Source of the DNA: Torulaspora globosa
Taxonomy: Eukaryota; Ascomycota; Saccharomycetes; Saccharomycetales; Saccharomycetaceae
Direction of reading: 5' to 3'
DNA: 64,000 nucleotides
NCBI RefSeq assembly: GCF_014133895.1
Contig: NC_050730.1
Location: forward strand, 372,001-436,000
Notes under the pieces: generated by a model
The model's database searches: none
Seen by the model: only the letters and a program-made list of their open reading frames with translations
What the model was told of the DNA's origin: nothing
In this document: in pieces, positions 47,771 to 57,193 of the stretch
How positions within the stretch are numbered: position 1 is the stretch's first letter
Layout: each line of letters starts with the position of its first letter
Program-made: the position numbers and the translations under genes

Positions 47771-48862
47771 ATGTCAGATATAAGTGCCACTGAATACCTC
47801 TCCCGCCAGCAGGAGCTCGAAGATGAGGCTCGGAAGCTGATGCCCTGGGATCCCAGATCGTGCACCTACGAGAAAGGTGCTCTACGCCAACAGGTCTTCG
47901 CCTGTCGAACCCATGGGAACATTGGAATATGCTACTCATGCTCCATTCAATGCCACACCAGCTGCGATATAGTAGAGCTATTCACCAAGAGGAATTTTAC
48001 ATGCGATTGTGGGACAGAGAGAGACAAGCCCAAAAGTGAGAACCAACAAACGAATGAGTTCAGGTGTCAGCTACGTAAGAATAGAGAACCGGATGTCGCA
48101 TCCTTGCAGAACGTTTACGGACATAATTTCCATGGGTTGTTTTGCAGTTGCAACGAAGAATACGACCCCGACTCCAGTGCTGTCATGCTGCAATGTGTGC
48201 TGGGAGCAGAGTGCAATGAGGACTGGTATCATGACTACTGTATCGTTGGCAAAGGAAAGGAAAAGCAGGGAGCCAAGCGAAAGGCCGACGAGGAAACCCT
48301 AGCTGACGGCATGCCGCCTTTGGACTCATTCGACGCCTTCATATGCTGGAAATGCGTTTCGAAGTATGACTATTATTTCCAGAAACTGATGTCTCATTCC
48401 CTCGCTGAAGAGGTTATTGCACATAGGATTCAACGTGGATCGTTGGAGGAGAAGGATCTGTCTCGCAGCGATAAGAAGAGGCCAATCGATGACGTGACTG
48501 ATGGAAGTATCGACTACTCGTTAACGCTCAAGCACGGCTACTCAAAACAGTTGGCTAAAATAAAGGAGACGCTGGACAAGAAAACGGATAAGCTCTATAA
48601 ATTTCTGGACGATTTGGTTCCGTTTCTGGTGAACGATGATCCGGTTTACGAAGAACCGGAAGACACTGCAACAGGGGCCGATGACATGGTTTCTTTGCTG
48701 CTGCAGAGCAGTGTGCAAAGAGAACAGGCCGTCGCTGGTATATCGGCCTTCAACTCTTTGAAGACAAGGCTGAGTGAGTATCTAAGACCATTTGCGGAGA
48801 GCGGTAGGGTGGTAAGTGGGGAGGACATTAATAACTTCTTCGAAGGAAACGAGAAAAAGTAG
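47771..48862 (+). CDS. UBR-box protein of the UBR7/Mlo2 family
   Basis: A 363-residue protein. An N-terminal UBR-type zinc region (about 31-82) has ordered Cys/His residues, including CRTHGNIGICYSCSIQCHTSC and CDCG. A PHD-like zinc region follows (about 120-200) with FCSCNEEYD, CNEDWYHDYC and CWKC. The C-terminal third is helical. The architecture is that of animal UBR7 and S. pombe Mlo2. UBR7 binds chromatin and has been reported to ubiquitinate histone H2B, but substrates in yeasts are unknown. It sits between MCM2 and PIM1, which are adjacent in S. cerevisiae; I know of no S. cerevisiae orthologue. Confidence 0.85.
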   Translation: MSDISATEYLSRQQELEDEARKLMPWDPRSCTYEKGALRQQVFACRTHGNIGICYSCSIQCHTSCDIVELFTKRNFTCDCGTERDKPKSENQQTNEFRCQLRKNREPDVASLQNVYGHNFHGLFCSCNEEYDPDSSAVMLQCVLGAECNEDWYHDYCIVGKGKEKQGAKRKADEETLADGMPPLDSFDAFICWKCVSKYDYYFQKLMSHSLAEEVIAHRIQRGSLEEKDLSRSDKKRPIDDVTDGSIDYSLTLKHGYSKQLAKIKETLDKKTDKLYKFLDDLVPFLVNDDPVYEEPEDTATGADDMVSLLLQSSVQREQAVAGISAFNSLKTRLSEYLRPFAESGRVVSGEDINNFFEGNEKK

Positions 48863-48932
48863 CTGCTGGTAGAACTTTAGGATGTCTTATCGCATCCACA
48901 TATTGATATGTACAAATTTGTAAAATGAGTTT

Positions 48933-50459
48933 CTACGGTTCTAACACAATCGATTTGGTCTCCGTGTATTCTTCGAGACCGTATTTTGAAATGCCATTCC
49001 CCGTTCCAGCGGCAGATATGGCACAATTGCTGATTTCACAGGTGTTTATACTAACAATCTTGGCTTTCAACTCGGTGGCCACAAGATAGGCTCTTTTGAT
49101 ATCATTAGTGTACAAAAATCCTGCCGGAGCTAAATCGACATTAGATGCCATTCTGATTGCATCTTCAGCGTCATTGAATTTAATCAAGGAGGCCACAGGT
49201 CCATAAAACTCCTTATGAAATATTTCCATTGAAGCGTCAACGTCGGCCAGTACTGTGGGTCTATAAAACAGCGGACCTAAGGCTTCTGCTCTTGAGCCTC
49301 CAGTAAGAACGCGAGCTCCACTCTGTTTTGCCTTCCCTACAAAAGCAGAAATACGTTCGACAGCCTCAACGTTGATCAGTGGACCATGTGTGACACCTTT
49401 GTCAAAGCCGTCTCCCAAATGGAAAACTTCCTCTATGCGTTCAGTCAATCTTGCAGCAAACTGCTCATAGATCTTCCTGTGAGCGAAAATCCTATTAGCA
49501 CAGGTTTGCGCATACTGGCCAAACTTGAAGTCTATGATGTCGTCTAATGCCTTGTCGATATCAGCATCCTCCAGGATTATAAACGGCGCATTCCCGCTCA
49601 ATTCCATCGAAAACTTCTTCACTGTAGGGTTATCATTTACGCACTGCATCATTAGGGATCTGCCTAGTTCCTTGGAACCCGAGTAAACTATCTTCTTAAC
49701 CTGTGGATTACTGCAGAGGTACTTTCCAGCATCTTTATGCTTTGAAGGCAGAATATTGCATACGCCTGCAGGCAAGCCAGCTTGCTCACATAACCAACCA
49801 AGAGCCAATGCACTCAACGGAGTCTCAAGCGCTGGTCGAATGACACATGCGTTTCCAGCGGCCAGCGCTGGTGCCAGCTTTCGTGCGACCACAGCATTAG
49901 GGGAATTCCAGGAAGTCATAACTCCTATGACTCCCAGGGGCCTCTTGACATGCAGCATTTGTCTATCTACCGAAGACGTCGCCGAAAGAACGGATCCATA
50001 TAGTCTGTTGGCCTCTTCTGCGAACCACTTGAACGTGTTAGCACTGTATGCCACTTCTCCCAGTGAATTACGAAATGGCTTCCCCGTTTCAAGGGTAATC
50101 AATCGCGCCAGATCCTCCTGGTTAGCGGTGGCCAGCTCGTAGATATTGTACAGCACTTGCGACCTGTACTCAGGAGTGGTATGACGGAACGTGTCGTAGG
50201 CCACCGTAGCTGCATTGACGGCATTCTGGAAGTCTTCTGACCCGCAACTGGAGATCTGCCCGATAACCTCTTGCGTGGATGGATTTCTAACCTCAAAGGA
50301 CTCAGCTTTCTCTATCCATTCTCCATCTATAAAGGCCTTGTTCTTGAATAAATCCGGATCAGTGAATGAGCTCGAGAACCATCTTGATCCTGTCAGTGGG
50401 AGATTCCTTCTAGCTTGCAGAGATAAAATGCGAAGCATTTGCAATGCCTCAGCTGGCAT
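48933..50459 (-). CDS. Diverged aldehyde dehydrogenase, SSADH-like, probably mitochondrial
   Basis: A 508-residue ALDH-superfamily protein most like succinate-semialdehyde dehydrogenase (Uga2). A second ATG at 50438 would start an Arg-rich presequence (LRILSLQARRNLPL, then WFSSSF), suggesting mitochondrial import. The chemical residues are present: Asn185 in SWNSP, Glu286 in MELSG and Cys320 in YAQTC. However, many surrounding signatures are altered: usual PWNFP reads SWNSP, the NAD-site Lys reads Arg208, ELGG reads ELSG, GQTC reads AQTC and the C-terminal PFGG loop is lost. Activity and substrate are therefore uncertain. It is tandem with PIM1. Confidence 0.8.
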   Translation of the reverse strand: MPAEALQMLRILSLQARRNLPLTGSRWFSSSFTDPDLFKNKAFIDGEWIEKAESFEVRNPSTQEVIGQISSCGSEDFQNAVNAATVAYDTFRHTTPEYRSQVLYNIYELATANQEDLARLITLETGKPFRNSLGEVAYSANTFKWFAEEANRLYGSVLSATSSVDRQMLHVKRPLGVIGVMTSWNSPNAVVARKLAPALAAGNACVIRPALETPLSALALGWLCEQAGLPAGVCNILPSKHKDAGKYLCSNPQVKKIVYSGSKELGRSLMMQCVNDNPTVKKFSMELSGNAPFIILEDADIDKALDDIIDFKFGQYAQTCANRIFAHRKIYEQFAARLTERIEEVFHLGDGFDKGVTHGPLINVEAVERISAFVGKAKQSGARVLTGGSRAEALGPLFYRPTVLADVDASMEIFHKEFYGPVASLIKFNDAEDAIRMASNVDLAPAGFLYTNDIKRAYLVATELKAKIVSINTCEISNCAISAAGTGNGISKYGLEEYTETKSIVLEP

Positions 50460-50876
50460 AGTACACCAAATAGCTCCCCTAGCCAACCATCAGGCTGTTG
50501 GAGAAAGTAGCAACTTAAATCAGAGGTTGTGCCACCATGGTCCAGCAAAAGGCACTGGATCCGGCCTGGCTCCCCTGACCCTTTGCAGCTGTTTCAAAGT
50601 CACTTAGGACTCCTTCAACAGTTCAACGTGTGACACAAGGGTACCTGAGGCGTTAGCAACGGCGAGGTGGAGAAACTCTGGTCAGAATGGGTACATTCCT
50701 GCTAAGACCAGGGGATAACAAGCCTTCCGTGACTGTCTCAGGAAGATTGGAGTCGCAATCGCTGTATTGAAACTCGCGTTGAAGAAGGTCCCCTTCAATC
50801 GCGGGGAAACTTACTACTGATGTATTACACGAAAAGTATTTACATTGGGGAATATGCGCCATGAGGGTTCGTATCG
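50460..50876. other. Promoter region of the aldehyde dehydrogenase gene
   Basis: About 417 bases between the PIM1 stop and the aldehyde dehydrogenase start, both on the minus strand. GC content is similar to coding sequence, but frames are short. A CCCCTG at 50573-50578 and ACCAGGGG at 50708-50715 hold possible stress-type cores. No gene is seen. Confidence 0.45.
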
Positions 50877-53800
50877 CTAGTCATTCTTCTCCTTTTTGGC
50901 ATCGATCTTTTGGAACTCCTCTCTCCAGACTTGGTTCCCCTCTGAGGAAGAAACGTCTGAGAAGAGTTTCTGGAAAATTTCTTCATACCAATCAGCAGCC
51001 AGATGATCTAAGCCTTCTCGGACATGATCTGGCAATTCTTCCCAGTCACTCAAATTGTCCTTGGGGAATATAATGGTCTTGGCACCTGATCTTTTTGCGG
51101 CGACTGCTTTTTCCCTTAGACCACCAATACGTAGGACTTTGCCTGTTAGAGTCAGTTCGCCTGTCATGGCAACAGAGGGGTTCACTGATTTGTCCAATGC
51201 TAGCGATAGCAGAGAGGTGGCCATCGTGACACCTGCGGAAGGGCCATCCTTCGGCGTGGCACCCTCCGGGCAGTGTAAATGGATAGCAGCCCTCTCGAAA
51301 AACCTATTTTCAGGGAACTTTTTGGATAGGTACATCTTAGAGAACGAATATGCCAGACGAGACGATTCTTTCATCACGTCACCCAGTTGTCCCGTGCGCT
51401 CAAAAGATGGGTGCTTGCAGTCATGCAGTGGTTGCTCTAAAACGGCCTCTACGTACAGCGAGCAGCCTCCCATGTTCGTCCATGCCAATCCCATGGCTAC
51501 ACCTGGAGGAGTGGTCTCGTAGAGCCGGTCAGTGGTGTACACAGGAGGCCCGACGTAGTCCTTAAGGTTAGCGGGGGTGATCTCAACTTTAACGTTATCA
51601 GGAACCTTCAATGCCTCCTCACTGTCATTTGTCTTTTCAACTTGAATCTTGGTTGCCTTCCCATCGATCTGCTCAGGCTCTTTCACCTTGACTCCTTTTT
51701 CGGTCACCTCATCGGGACGAGGCGTATCATCTATGCTTAATTGCCTAACGACATTTAATGCAGCCTTACGGTAAATCTTCTCAATATGCTTCTTCAAATT
51801 TCTAACACCACTTTCCCGGCAATATCTTTTCATAAGCACTTTGATAGCGTCCTCAGTGAGCTCGACATTGGTGTTCTGCAGGCCAGCGGTAGCTTTTGCA
51901 CTTGGAGCCAAGTATTGCTCTGCTATTTTCACCTTCTCTTCAGCAACGTAACCAGTAAGCTCGATCACTTCCATACGATCCAGTAGCGGACGAGGTATGG
52001 TATCCAGAGTGTTTGCCGTACAAACAAAGAGAACCTTGGAAAGGTCGATAGGGATGTCGAGATAGTTGTCCAAGAAGTTATTGTTCTGTTCGGGGTCTAG
52101 AACTTCCAACAGGGCAGCAGAAGGATCGCCATGAATACCAGCATGACCAATCTTATCGATTTCGTCAATTAGAATCAATGGGTTTTGAGTTTGACATTTT
52201 TTCAATGCCTGAATGACTCTACCAGGTAGTGCGCCGACGTAGGTTCTTCTGTGGCCTTTAATTTCAGCAACATCTGTCAAACCACCGACGGAGAAGCGGA
52301 AAAACTTCCGGTTCAGGGATCGAGCAATCGATTTACCAATTGAGGTCTTGCCAACACCTGGGGGACCAACAAAGCACAAGATTTTACCATCCACCTTACC
52401 GAGTAACTTACCAACAGCAATGAACTCCAGAATCCGATCCTTGACATCTTTCATACCGTAATGATCCTCGTCTAAAATCTTCTTAGCTCTGGGAATAGAA
52501 TACTGCTCCTTGGAGGTGATGCCCCATGGCAGCGAAGTAATCCAATCCAAGTAATTCCTGATCACACCAAACTCAGACATGGAAGTTTCAAGCGTAGCCA
52601 GCTTGTTGACCTCCTCGTCAAATACGCTTTGCACACCCTCAGGCAGCTGCAATTTCTCTATTCTTTGCCTGAAGGATTCGATCATTTTGTCCCGCCCATC
52701 GTCGATACCCAGCTCTCTCTTAATGCCTTTCAACTGCTCCATCAAGTAATACTCCCTTTGTCTCTTTTGAATCTTTGTTTCTACATCTTTAGAGATCTTA
52801 TTCTGCAGCTCAGCATTCATCAGTTCTTTCTTCAAAACAAGCAGGGATTTCTCTAGACGTTGTTCGATGTTCAGAGATTCCAGAATATCCTGAAGTTCCG
52901 CCTCTTCACCAGCAGAAACCGCGGCAGCGAAATCAGCCAATCTAGCCGGCTCTTCAAAAATATTAGTGGTAGCAGATTGAATGGAAGCAGAGAACGTCGC
53001 AATCTGTTCTCTGAACATTGTGTTCAACTGTGAAATATCCTTGAACACTTTCAAGATTTCTGACGTTAAAGCGTTGATAACTGGAGATTTTCTGTCGAAA
53101 GGTTCATCCTCTAGGTTGTAAACGTTGACCAGCGACACGTCATACTGCTTCAAAAATTCTGTTGGGTTTAAATCTCCTTCATCTTCTTCTACACTATCCA
53201 AAGCGCTTTCATCTTTTTGTAAGACGTCAAGATTTGCCTCGACCGGATTCTCTTTGTCACTCACCTCTTCATTAGGGAGCTGGCTCTCCCCGTCTGCCGC
53301 CGCACCAGCAATTTTATCTTCGGATTTTGTTTCCGTTTCGCCGCCACTAGGAGGGACTAATTCTTCGATCTTTATTCTTCTATGGGGGTACAGAAGAGCG
53401 GTCATTGTTTCCGTGCCGGTCTTCTCGTCCTTACTGGGGAAAGCACTGGTGATCTGAGCGAAAACACCAACGTTATGAACTTCATCAATGTTATGAATGA
53501 CGTCTGAGTCCGATTTGGAGCTTTTCAGCATGAACGCGCCGATATAAGGCTGCTGGCGGTCTAGCATTTCTCTGATAGCTTTCATGACACGTTCATCAGA
53601 TATGACCACCGCTTTGTAAAAGCCAGGGAACAGCGGACGTCGTGAGATTGGCAGCGCCAGCATCTGCGGATAAATCTCAGGCAATATGCGCTTCCTGCTC
53701 TTCCCATCAGAGCCACCCTCGCCGTCATCGTTGCCGTCGGATGGAGGCGCCTCCGATGAGCCAGACCCACCAGCGGCCGAGTAGCGTCCATTTTCCTCCA

Positions 53801-54188
53801 CGGATCTGCCGCCGTGCTCAGATTTTTCCACCTCCTCTTCGTCTTGCCTCTTCTTGCCCTTGTCGTCTATCTCCGTAGTCTCCTTCTCTTGCTTCTTCTT
53901 CTTCGCTAGCGGATCGTCTTCGCATATTATCATACTCTCCAGCCAGCTCTTCTCCAGCCGTTTCAACTCATCTTGGAGATCCCTGTTTTGAAGCTGGAGC
54001 TGGTATCTCTTCCAGTGTTCCTCGCCAGACAGTAGAATATCTCGATTCGCAAAACGATCGCCACTTGCGCGAGTAGTGCTAGCATACCTTATCCTATCGG
54101 ATCCTTTCAAGCACTGTGCCGCCCTCTTAACATCAAACTGACGTCTAAGAACCCTTCTAGCCGCAGTTGCAGTCCTGCTTGTGATCAT
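50877..54188 (-). CDS. PIM1: Mitochondrial Lon protease Pim1
   Basis: A 1103-residue protein (1133 in S. cerevisiae). The ATG at 54188 gives an Arg-rich mitochondrial presequence (ITSRTATAARRVLRRQF). The LON N-terminal domain (about 180-460) is interrupted by a long acidic insert, as in yeast. The AAA+ domain has Walker A GPPGVGKT at about 608-615. The protease domain has the Ser-Lys dyad, with Ser at about 984 in DGPSAG and Lys at about 1027 in REKAVAAK. Pim1 degrades damaged matrix proteins and supports mtDNA expression. The frame is open upstream to about 54392 without an ATG. Confidence 0.97.
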   Translation of the reverse strand: MITSRTATAARRVLRRQFDVKRAAQCLKGSDRIRYASTTRASGDRFANRDILLSGEEHWKRYQLQLQNRDLQDELKRLEKSWLESMIICEDDPLAKKKKQEKETTEIDDKGKKRQDEEEVEKSEHGGRSVEENGRYSAAGGSGSSEAPPSDGNDDGEGGSDGKSRKRILPEIYPQMLALPISRRPLFPGFYKAVVISDERVMKAIREMLDRQQPYIGAFMLKSSKSDSDVIHNIDEVHNVGVFAQITSAFPSKDEKTGTETMTALLYPHRRIKIEELVPPSGGETETKSEDKIAGAAADGESQLPNEEVSDKENPVEANLDVLQKDESALDSVEEDEGDLNPTEFLKQYDVSLVNVYNLEDEPFDRKSPVINALTSEILKVFKDISQLNTMFREQIATFSASIQSATTNIFEEPARLADFAAAVSAGEEAELQDILESLNIEQRLEKSLLVLKKELMNAELQNKISKDVETKIQKRQREYYLMEQLKGIKRELGIDDGRDKMIESFRQRIEKLQLPEGVQSVFDEEVNKLATLETSMSEFGVIRNYLDWITSLPWGITSKEQYSIPRAKKILDEDHYGMKDVKDRILEFIAVGKLLGKVDGKILCFVGPPGVGKTSIGKSIARSLNRKFFRFSVGGLTDVAEIKGHRRTYVGALPGRVIQALKKCQTQNPLILIDEIDKIGHAGIHGDPSAALLEVLDPEQNNNFLDNYLDIPIDLSKVLFVCTANTLDTIPRPLLDRMEVIELTGYVAEEKVKIAEQYLAPSAKATAGLQNTNVELTEDAIKVLMKRYCRESGVRNLKKHIEKIYRKAALNVVRQLSIDDTPRPDEVTEKGVKVKEPEQIDGKATKIQVEKTNDSEEALKVPDNVKVEITPANLKDYVGPPVYTTDRLYETTPPGVAMGLAWTNMGGCSLYVEAVLEQPLHDCKHPSFERTGQLGDVMKESSRLAYSFSKMYLSKKFPENRFFERAAIHLHCPEGATPKDGPSAGVTMATSLLSLALDKSVNPSVAMTGELTLTGKVLRIGGLREKAVAAKRSGAKTIIFPKDNLSDWEELPDHVREGLDHLAADWYEEIFQKLFSDVSSSEGNQVWREEFQKIDAKKEKND

Positions 54189-54496
54189 GATTCTATGCTC
54201 TTTCCACGACCAAAACAGCCCTTCAATCCCTGCCTTGCAACGACTCCAACCAGCAATCACTCTACACAGCTGTCCTAGAATGGTCTCTGAAGATATCTGT
54301 TTCGAGTTTGGCAACTTTTGGGTGGCAAATGTGTGAACCTTCCCTAAGTAATCAAGCCGATCATGCCCTTCCGCACTCGCGTACTTGAACAAGAGTCAAT
54401 ATAGAAAGCTATCGAAGCTCTTGGGCCGTATACGCCCGGTAAACTACTACTGATTGCTCGTATGCTCTATGCTAAGTCTGTTACATACCATCGGCT
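54189..54496. other. PIM1 promoter / HAP3 3' region
   Basis: About 308 bases between the HAP3 stop and the PIM1 ATG. Part of it is an open extension of the PIM1 frame lacking an ATG, so it is read here as 5' leader or promoter. No named site is seen. Confidence 0.45.
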
Positions 54497-55051
54497 TCAG
54501 TCCGGGCTGCCCTGCTCGGATACCGATTGGCCAGCAGGTTCGCTGTGCTCCGGAGCCTGTTCCCAGCCAGCCTGCTGTCCCTGCGGCTCCCTCTCCTTGT
54601 CTGCTGGGCTCTCCTCTTCTTCGTACCACATCTGGTTTTTTAACGCCTGCTGCTGCCTGTACTTCGCCAGGTATATCTTGAGCACTTCGGCGTAGTTCTC
54701 GAATCCAAGCGCATGCAGCGATATCAGTATGTCCTCGCCGTTTATCGTCTTCCGCTTGTCAGCAGCACATCTGTCGCTGGCTTCGCTGGTAACGAACGAG
54801 ATGAACTCGCTAACGCACTCTTGCATGCACTCCTTGGCATCTTTCGACACCTTCGCCGTCGCCGGCAACGTGTTCTTCATCAGTCTGGACACATTGTTGA
54901 TCGGAAGCCACCGGTCCTGCTCTCGTAGCTCTGCCACGTACTGGTTTTGTCTTGCGGTCCGTTCGACCTCTTCTTTCGTCCCTTCCGCTGCTCCAGCGCC
55001 GTTCACATCGCCACCACCTTGACTGTTTGACCTGCCCTCTTCAGAACTCAT
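54497..55051 (-). CDS. HAP3: CCAAT-binding factor subunit Hap3 (NF-YB)
   Basis: A 184-residue protein (144 in S. cerevisiae). The histone-fold core (about 43-134) is very conserved: [20 protein letters not shown], then [20 protein letters not shown] and KTINGEDIL. It is flanked by a Gly-rich N-terminus and a Glu/Gln-rich tail of about 50 residues, which makes it longer than the S. cerevisiae protein. Hap3 pairs with Hap5 and then Hap2 to bind CCAAT and activate respiratory genes together with Hap4. PIM1 and RFT1 are its neighbours, as in YBL022C-YBL020W. Confidence 0.96.
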   Translation of the reverse strand: MSSEEGRSNSQGGGDVNGAGAAEGTKEEVERTARQNQYVAELREQDRWLPINNVSRLMKNTLPATAKVSKDAKECMQECVSEFISFVTSEASDRCAADKRKTINGEDILISLHALGFENYAEVLKIYLAKYRQQQALKNQMWYEEEESPADKEREPQGQQAGWEQAPEHSEPAGQSVSEQGSPD

Positions 55052-55420
55052 GTGAAATCGATCCTAAAGAACCTTTCCGGCGAGATTCATCGCTATTCTC
55101 TGTGCAAAGTGTCGCTTGTCTGCTGGCATCGCTCAGTTTTTTAGCTGGGTTGTCTATGCGAGACACTATAAAGCGATGAGCTTGGATCAACTTTAAGAAA
55201 GGCCAGGTTTTACTGCAATTGTGGAAGCATTAGGCGTCCAATTGGCCCAGTAACTGGTCTCCGTCGCTTCGAAAGTCCAGCTAGGTCTAAAGCTCGGAAA
55301 AGCAGTGATTTCCAGGCAGCATTGCGGCGACAACACGCTTCGCAAAAGACCAAGGTGAAATAAACTCTGCCCGGTTACGAAAGAAGGTATCTCTATATCT
55401 GCTGGTTGGCTACGGACAGG
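55052..55420. other. HAP3-RFT1 divergent promoter region
   Basis: These 369 bases lie between the start codons of HAP3 and RFT1. A TATA-like acactataaag is at about 55163-55173. No gene is seen. Confidence 0.5.
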
Positions 55421-57109
55421 ATGGAGAAAAAGGCGTCTCACAGGGCCCCGACGGTGCCGACTGCTGAGCAGATCTTGGAGAAATCGACCAGCGGGGCCAC
55501 GTTCCTGATGATTGGCCAATTGTTCACCAAGATGATCAGTTTCGTGCTCAACAGTGTGCTTGTGCGGTTCCTGTCGCCGAGGATTTTCGGAATCACAGCT
55601 TTCCTGGAGTTCATTGTGGGTACAGTGCTGTTCTTCAGCAGGGAAGCGATAAGGCTCTCTACGCTGAGAATTAGGGACCGTGACGATGAGGACGACGGCG
55701 TGGGTGACAGCTCGAAGGGCAGATCCCGCGTATACCAAACTGCTGTGAACTTTGGTCATATACCTTTGTGGATTGGATTCCCACTGTCGATCGTGCTGAT
55801 CGCGTGGCAATATCGGAACATCAATGAGTACTTCACCAATCTGCCTTACTTCACGCTTTCGATCTTCCTTATATGGATGAGCATCGTCTTTGAGTTGCTG
55901 AGCGAGCCGCTGTTCATCGTGAACCAGTTCATGCTGAATTATGCGACGAGATCACAGTTCGAGAGTGCCGCAGTGACTATCGGTTGTTTCGTCAACTGTG
56001 GTGTCATTTTGTCGTTTGAGAAACTGACGTCTTCTTCAGTCAGGACCGAGGCCTCTAGAGAGGGGACAGCTATTCTCGCCTTTGCCCTCGGTAAGCTAGC
56101 ACATTCGATGGCGCTTTTGGCCTGCTACTACTTGCATTATCTACGCAATTTTAAGCCCAAGAACCTCTTCAGACTTCGATTAACCAGGATATATGCCGCA
56201 AACGCAAGGAAAGGATATTTCTTTCAGCACGACATCTCAGAGCATTTCAAAAAGGTTTACTTCCAGTTGTGTTTCAAACACTTACTCACCGAGGGCGACA
56301 AACTGATCATAAATTCACTCTGCACAGTCGAGGAGCAAGGTATCTATTCGCTGCTTTCCAATTATGGGTCCCTCATCACCAGACTAGTGTTCTCTCAAAT
56401 TGAAGAATCTTTGAGGTTGCTCTTAGCTCGATTGTTAGCCAATGAGAGAGCCAAAAACTTGAAGCTTTCCATGGATGTTTTGCTTAATATAACGAGGTTT
56501 TACGCTTATTTGTCGTTGTTGATTCTCATCTTTGGCCCAGTGAACTCACCGTTCCTGCTGCAGTTTCTGATCGGATCAAAGTGGTCCACAACTTCAGTGT
56601 TAGACACGATCCGCATCTACTGTTTTTACCTGCCATTCTTAGCCATGAACGGAGTCTTCGAAGCATTCTTTCAAAGTACTGCCACTGGTGATCAAATTTT
56701 GAAGCACTCATACTTCATGATGGTGTTCTCAGGCGTTTTCCTGGTGAACTGCTGGTTGCTCATCGAATATTTCGGCCTTTCAATTAACGGTTTGATTATC
56801 AGCAACATTATAAACATGGCTCTTCGTCTCGGCTACTGTACCCATTTCGTTAATATGTTCTACAAGAACTTGTCCACAGAATCATCGAGATCATTCTACA
56901 GTCTCCGCAATGTTAAAGGAATTACGCTCTTGAGCATTGCAGTATGGATCGTCGACTGGTGGGTGATCGGTTCTGTGAGAAATTTCCACCAACTCTTCCT
57001 GAACGTTGCCTTGGCTTTACTCCTACTTTCAGTTATTTTATTCATGGAAAGAGAGTCCCTGAGGACACTGATTGGTAAGAGTAGAATCTCCAGCTCGAAA
57101 AATGTATAG
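55421..57109 (+). CDS. RFT1: Rft1, ER protein for dolichol-linked oligosaccharide assembly
   Basis: A 562-residue protein (574 in S. cerevisiae) with about 12 hydrophobic segments, in the MOP flippase superfamily. It starts at the ATG at 55421. Conserved parts include FLMIGQLFTKMISFVLNSVLVRF-type sequence near residue 35 and LTEGDKLIINSLC near 295. Rft1 is essential for N-glycosylation at the step after Man5GlcNAc2-PP-dolichol. It was proposed as the flippase, but direct evidence is disputed. The frame is open for five codons upstream without an ATG. Confidence 0.94.
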   Translation: MEKKASHRAPTVPTAEQILEKSTSGATFLMIGQLFTKMISFVLNSVLVRFLSPRIFGITAFLEFIVGTVLFFSREAIRLSTLRIRDRDDEDDGVGDSSKGRSRVYQTAVNFGHIPLWIGFPLSIVLIAWQYRNINEYFTNLPYFTLSIFLIWMSIVFELLSEPLFIVNQFMLNYATRSQFESAAVTIGCFVNCGVILSFEKLTSSSVRTEASREGTAILAFALGKLAHSMALLACYYLHYLRNFKPKNLFRLRLTRIYAANARKGYFFQHDISEHFKKVYFQLCFKHLLTEGDKLIINSLCTVEEQGIYSLLSNYGSLITRLVFSQIEESLRLLLARLLANERAKNLKLSMDVLLNITRFYAYLSLLILIFGPVNSPFLLQFLIGSKWSTTSVLDTIRIYCFYLPFLAMNGVFEAFFQSTATGDQILKHSYFMMVFSGVFLVNCWLLIEYFGLSINGLIISNIINMALRLGYCTHFVNMFYKNLSTESSRSFYSLRNVKGITLLSIAVWIVDWWVIGSVRNFHQLFLNVALALLLLSVILFMERESLRTLIGKSRISSSKNV

Positions 57110-57193
57110 CATTAAATATTGGAATTTTTGAATTACTGGCACAGCAACGTCGGCGAGGGCAAGGTTGACTCTTAAAAGTGACAGACATATTAC

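Noticed and set aside
49495..49515. Apparent loss of the catalytic cysteine in the aldehyde dehydrogenase
   Set aside because: An ungapped match to Uga2 places Gln at the Cys position, but matching the family pattern F-x3-G-Q-x-C puts Cys320 in the catalytic position with a two-residue deletion after it. The Cys is therefore taken as present.
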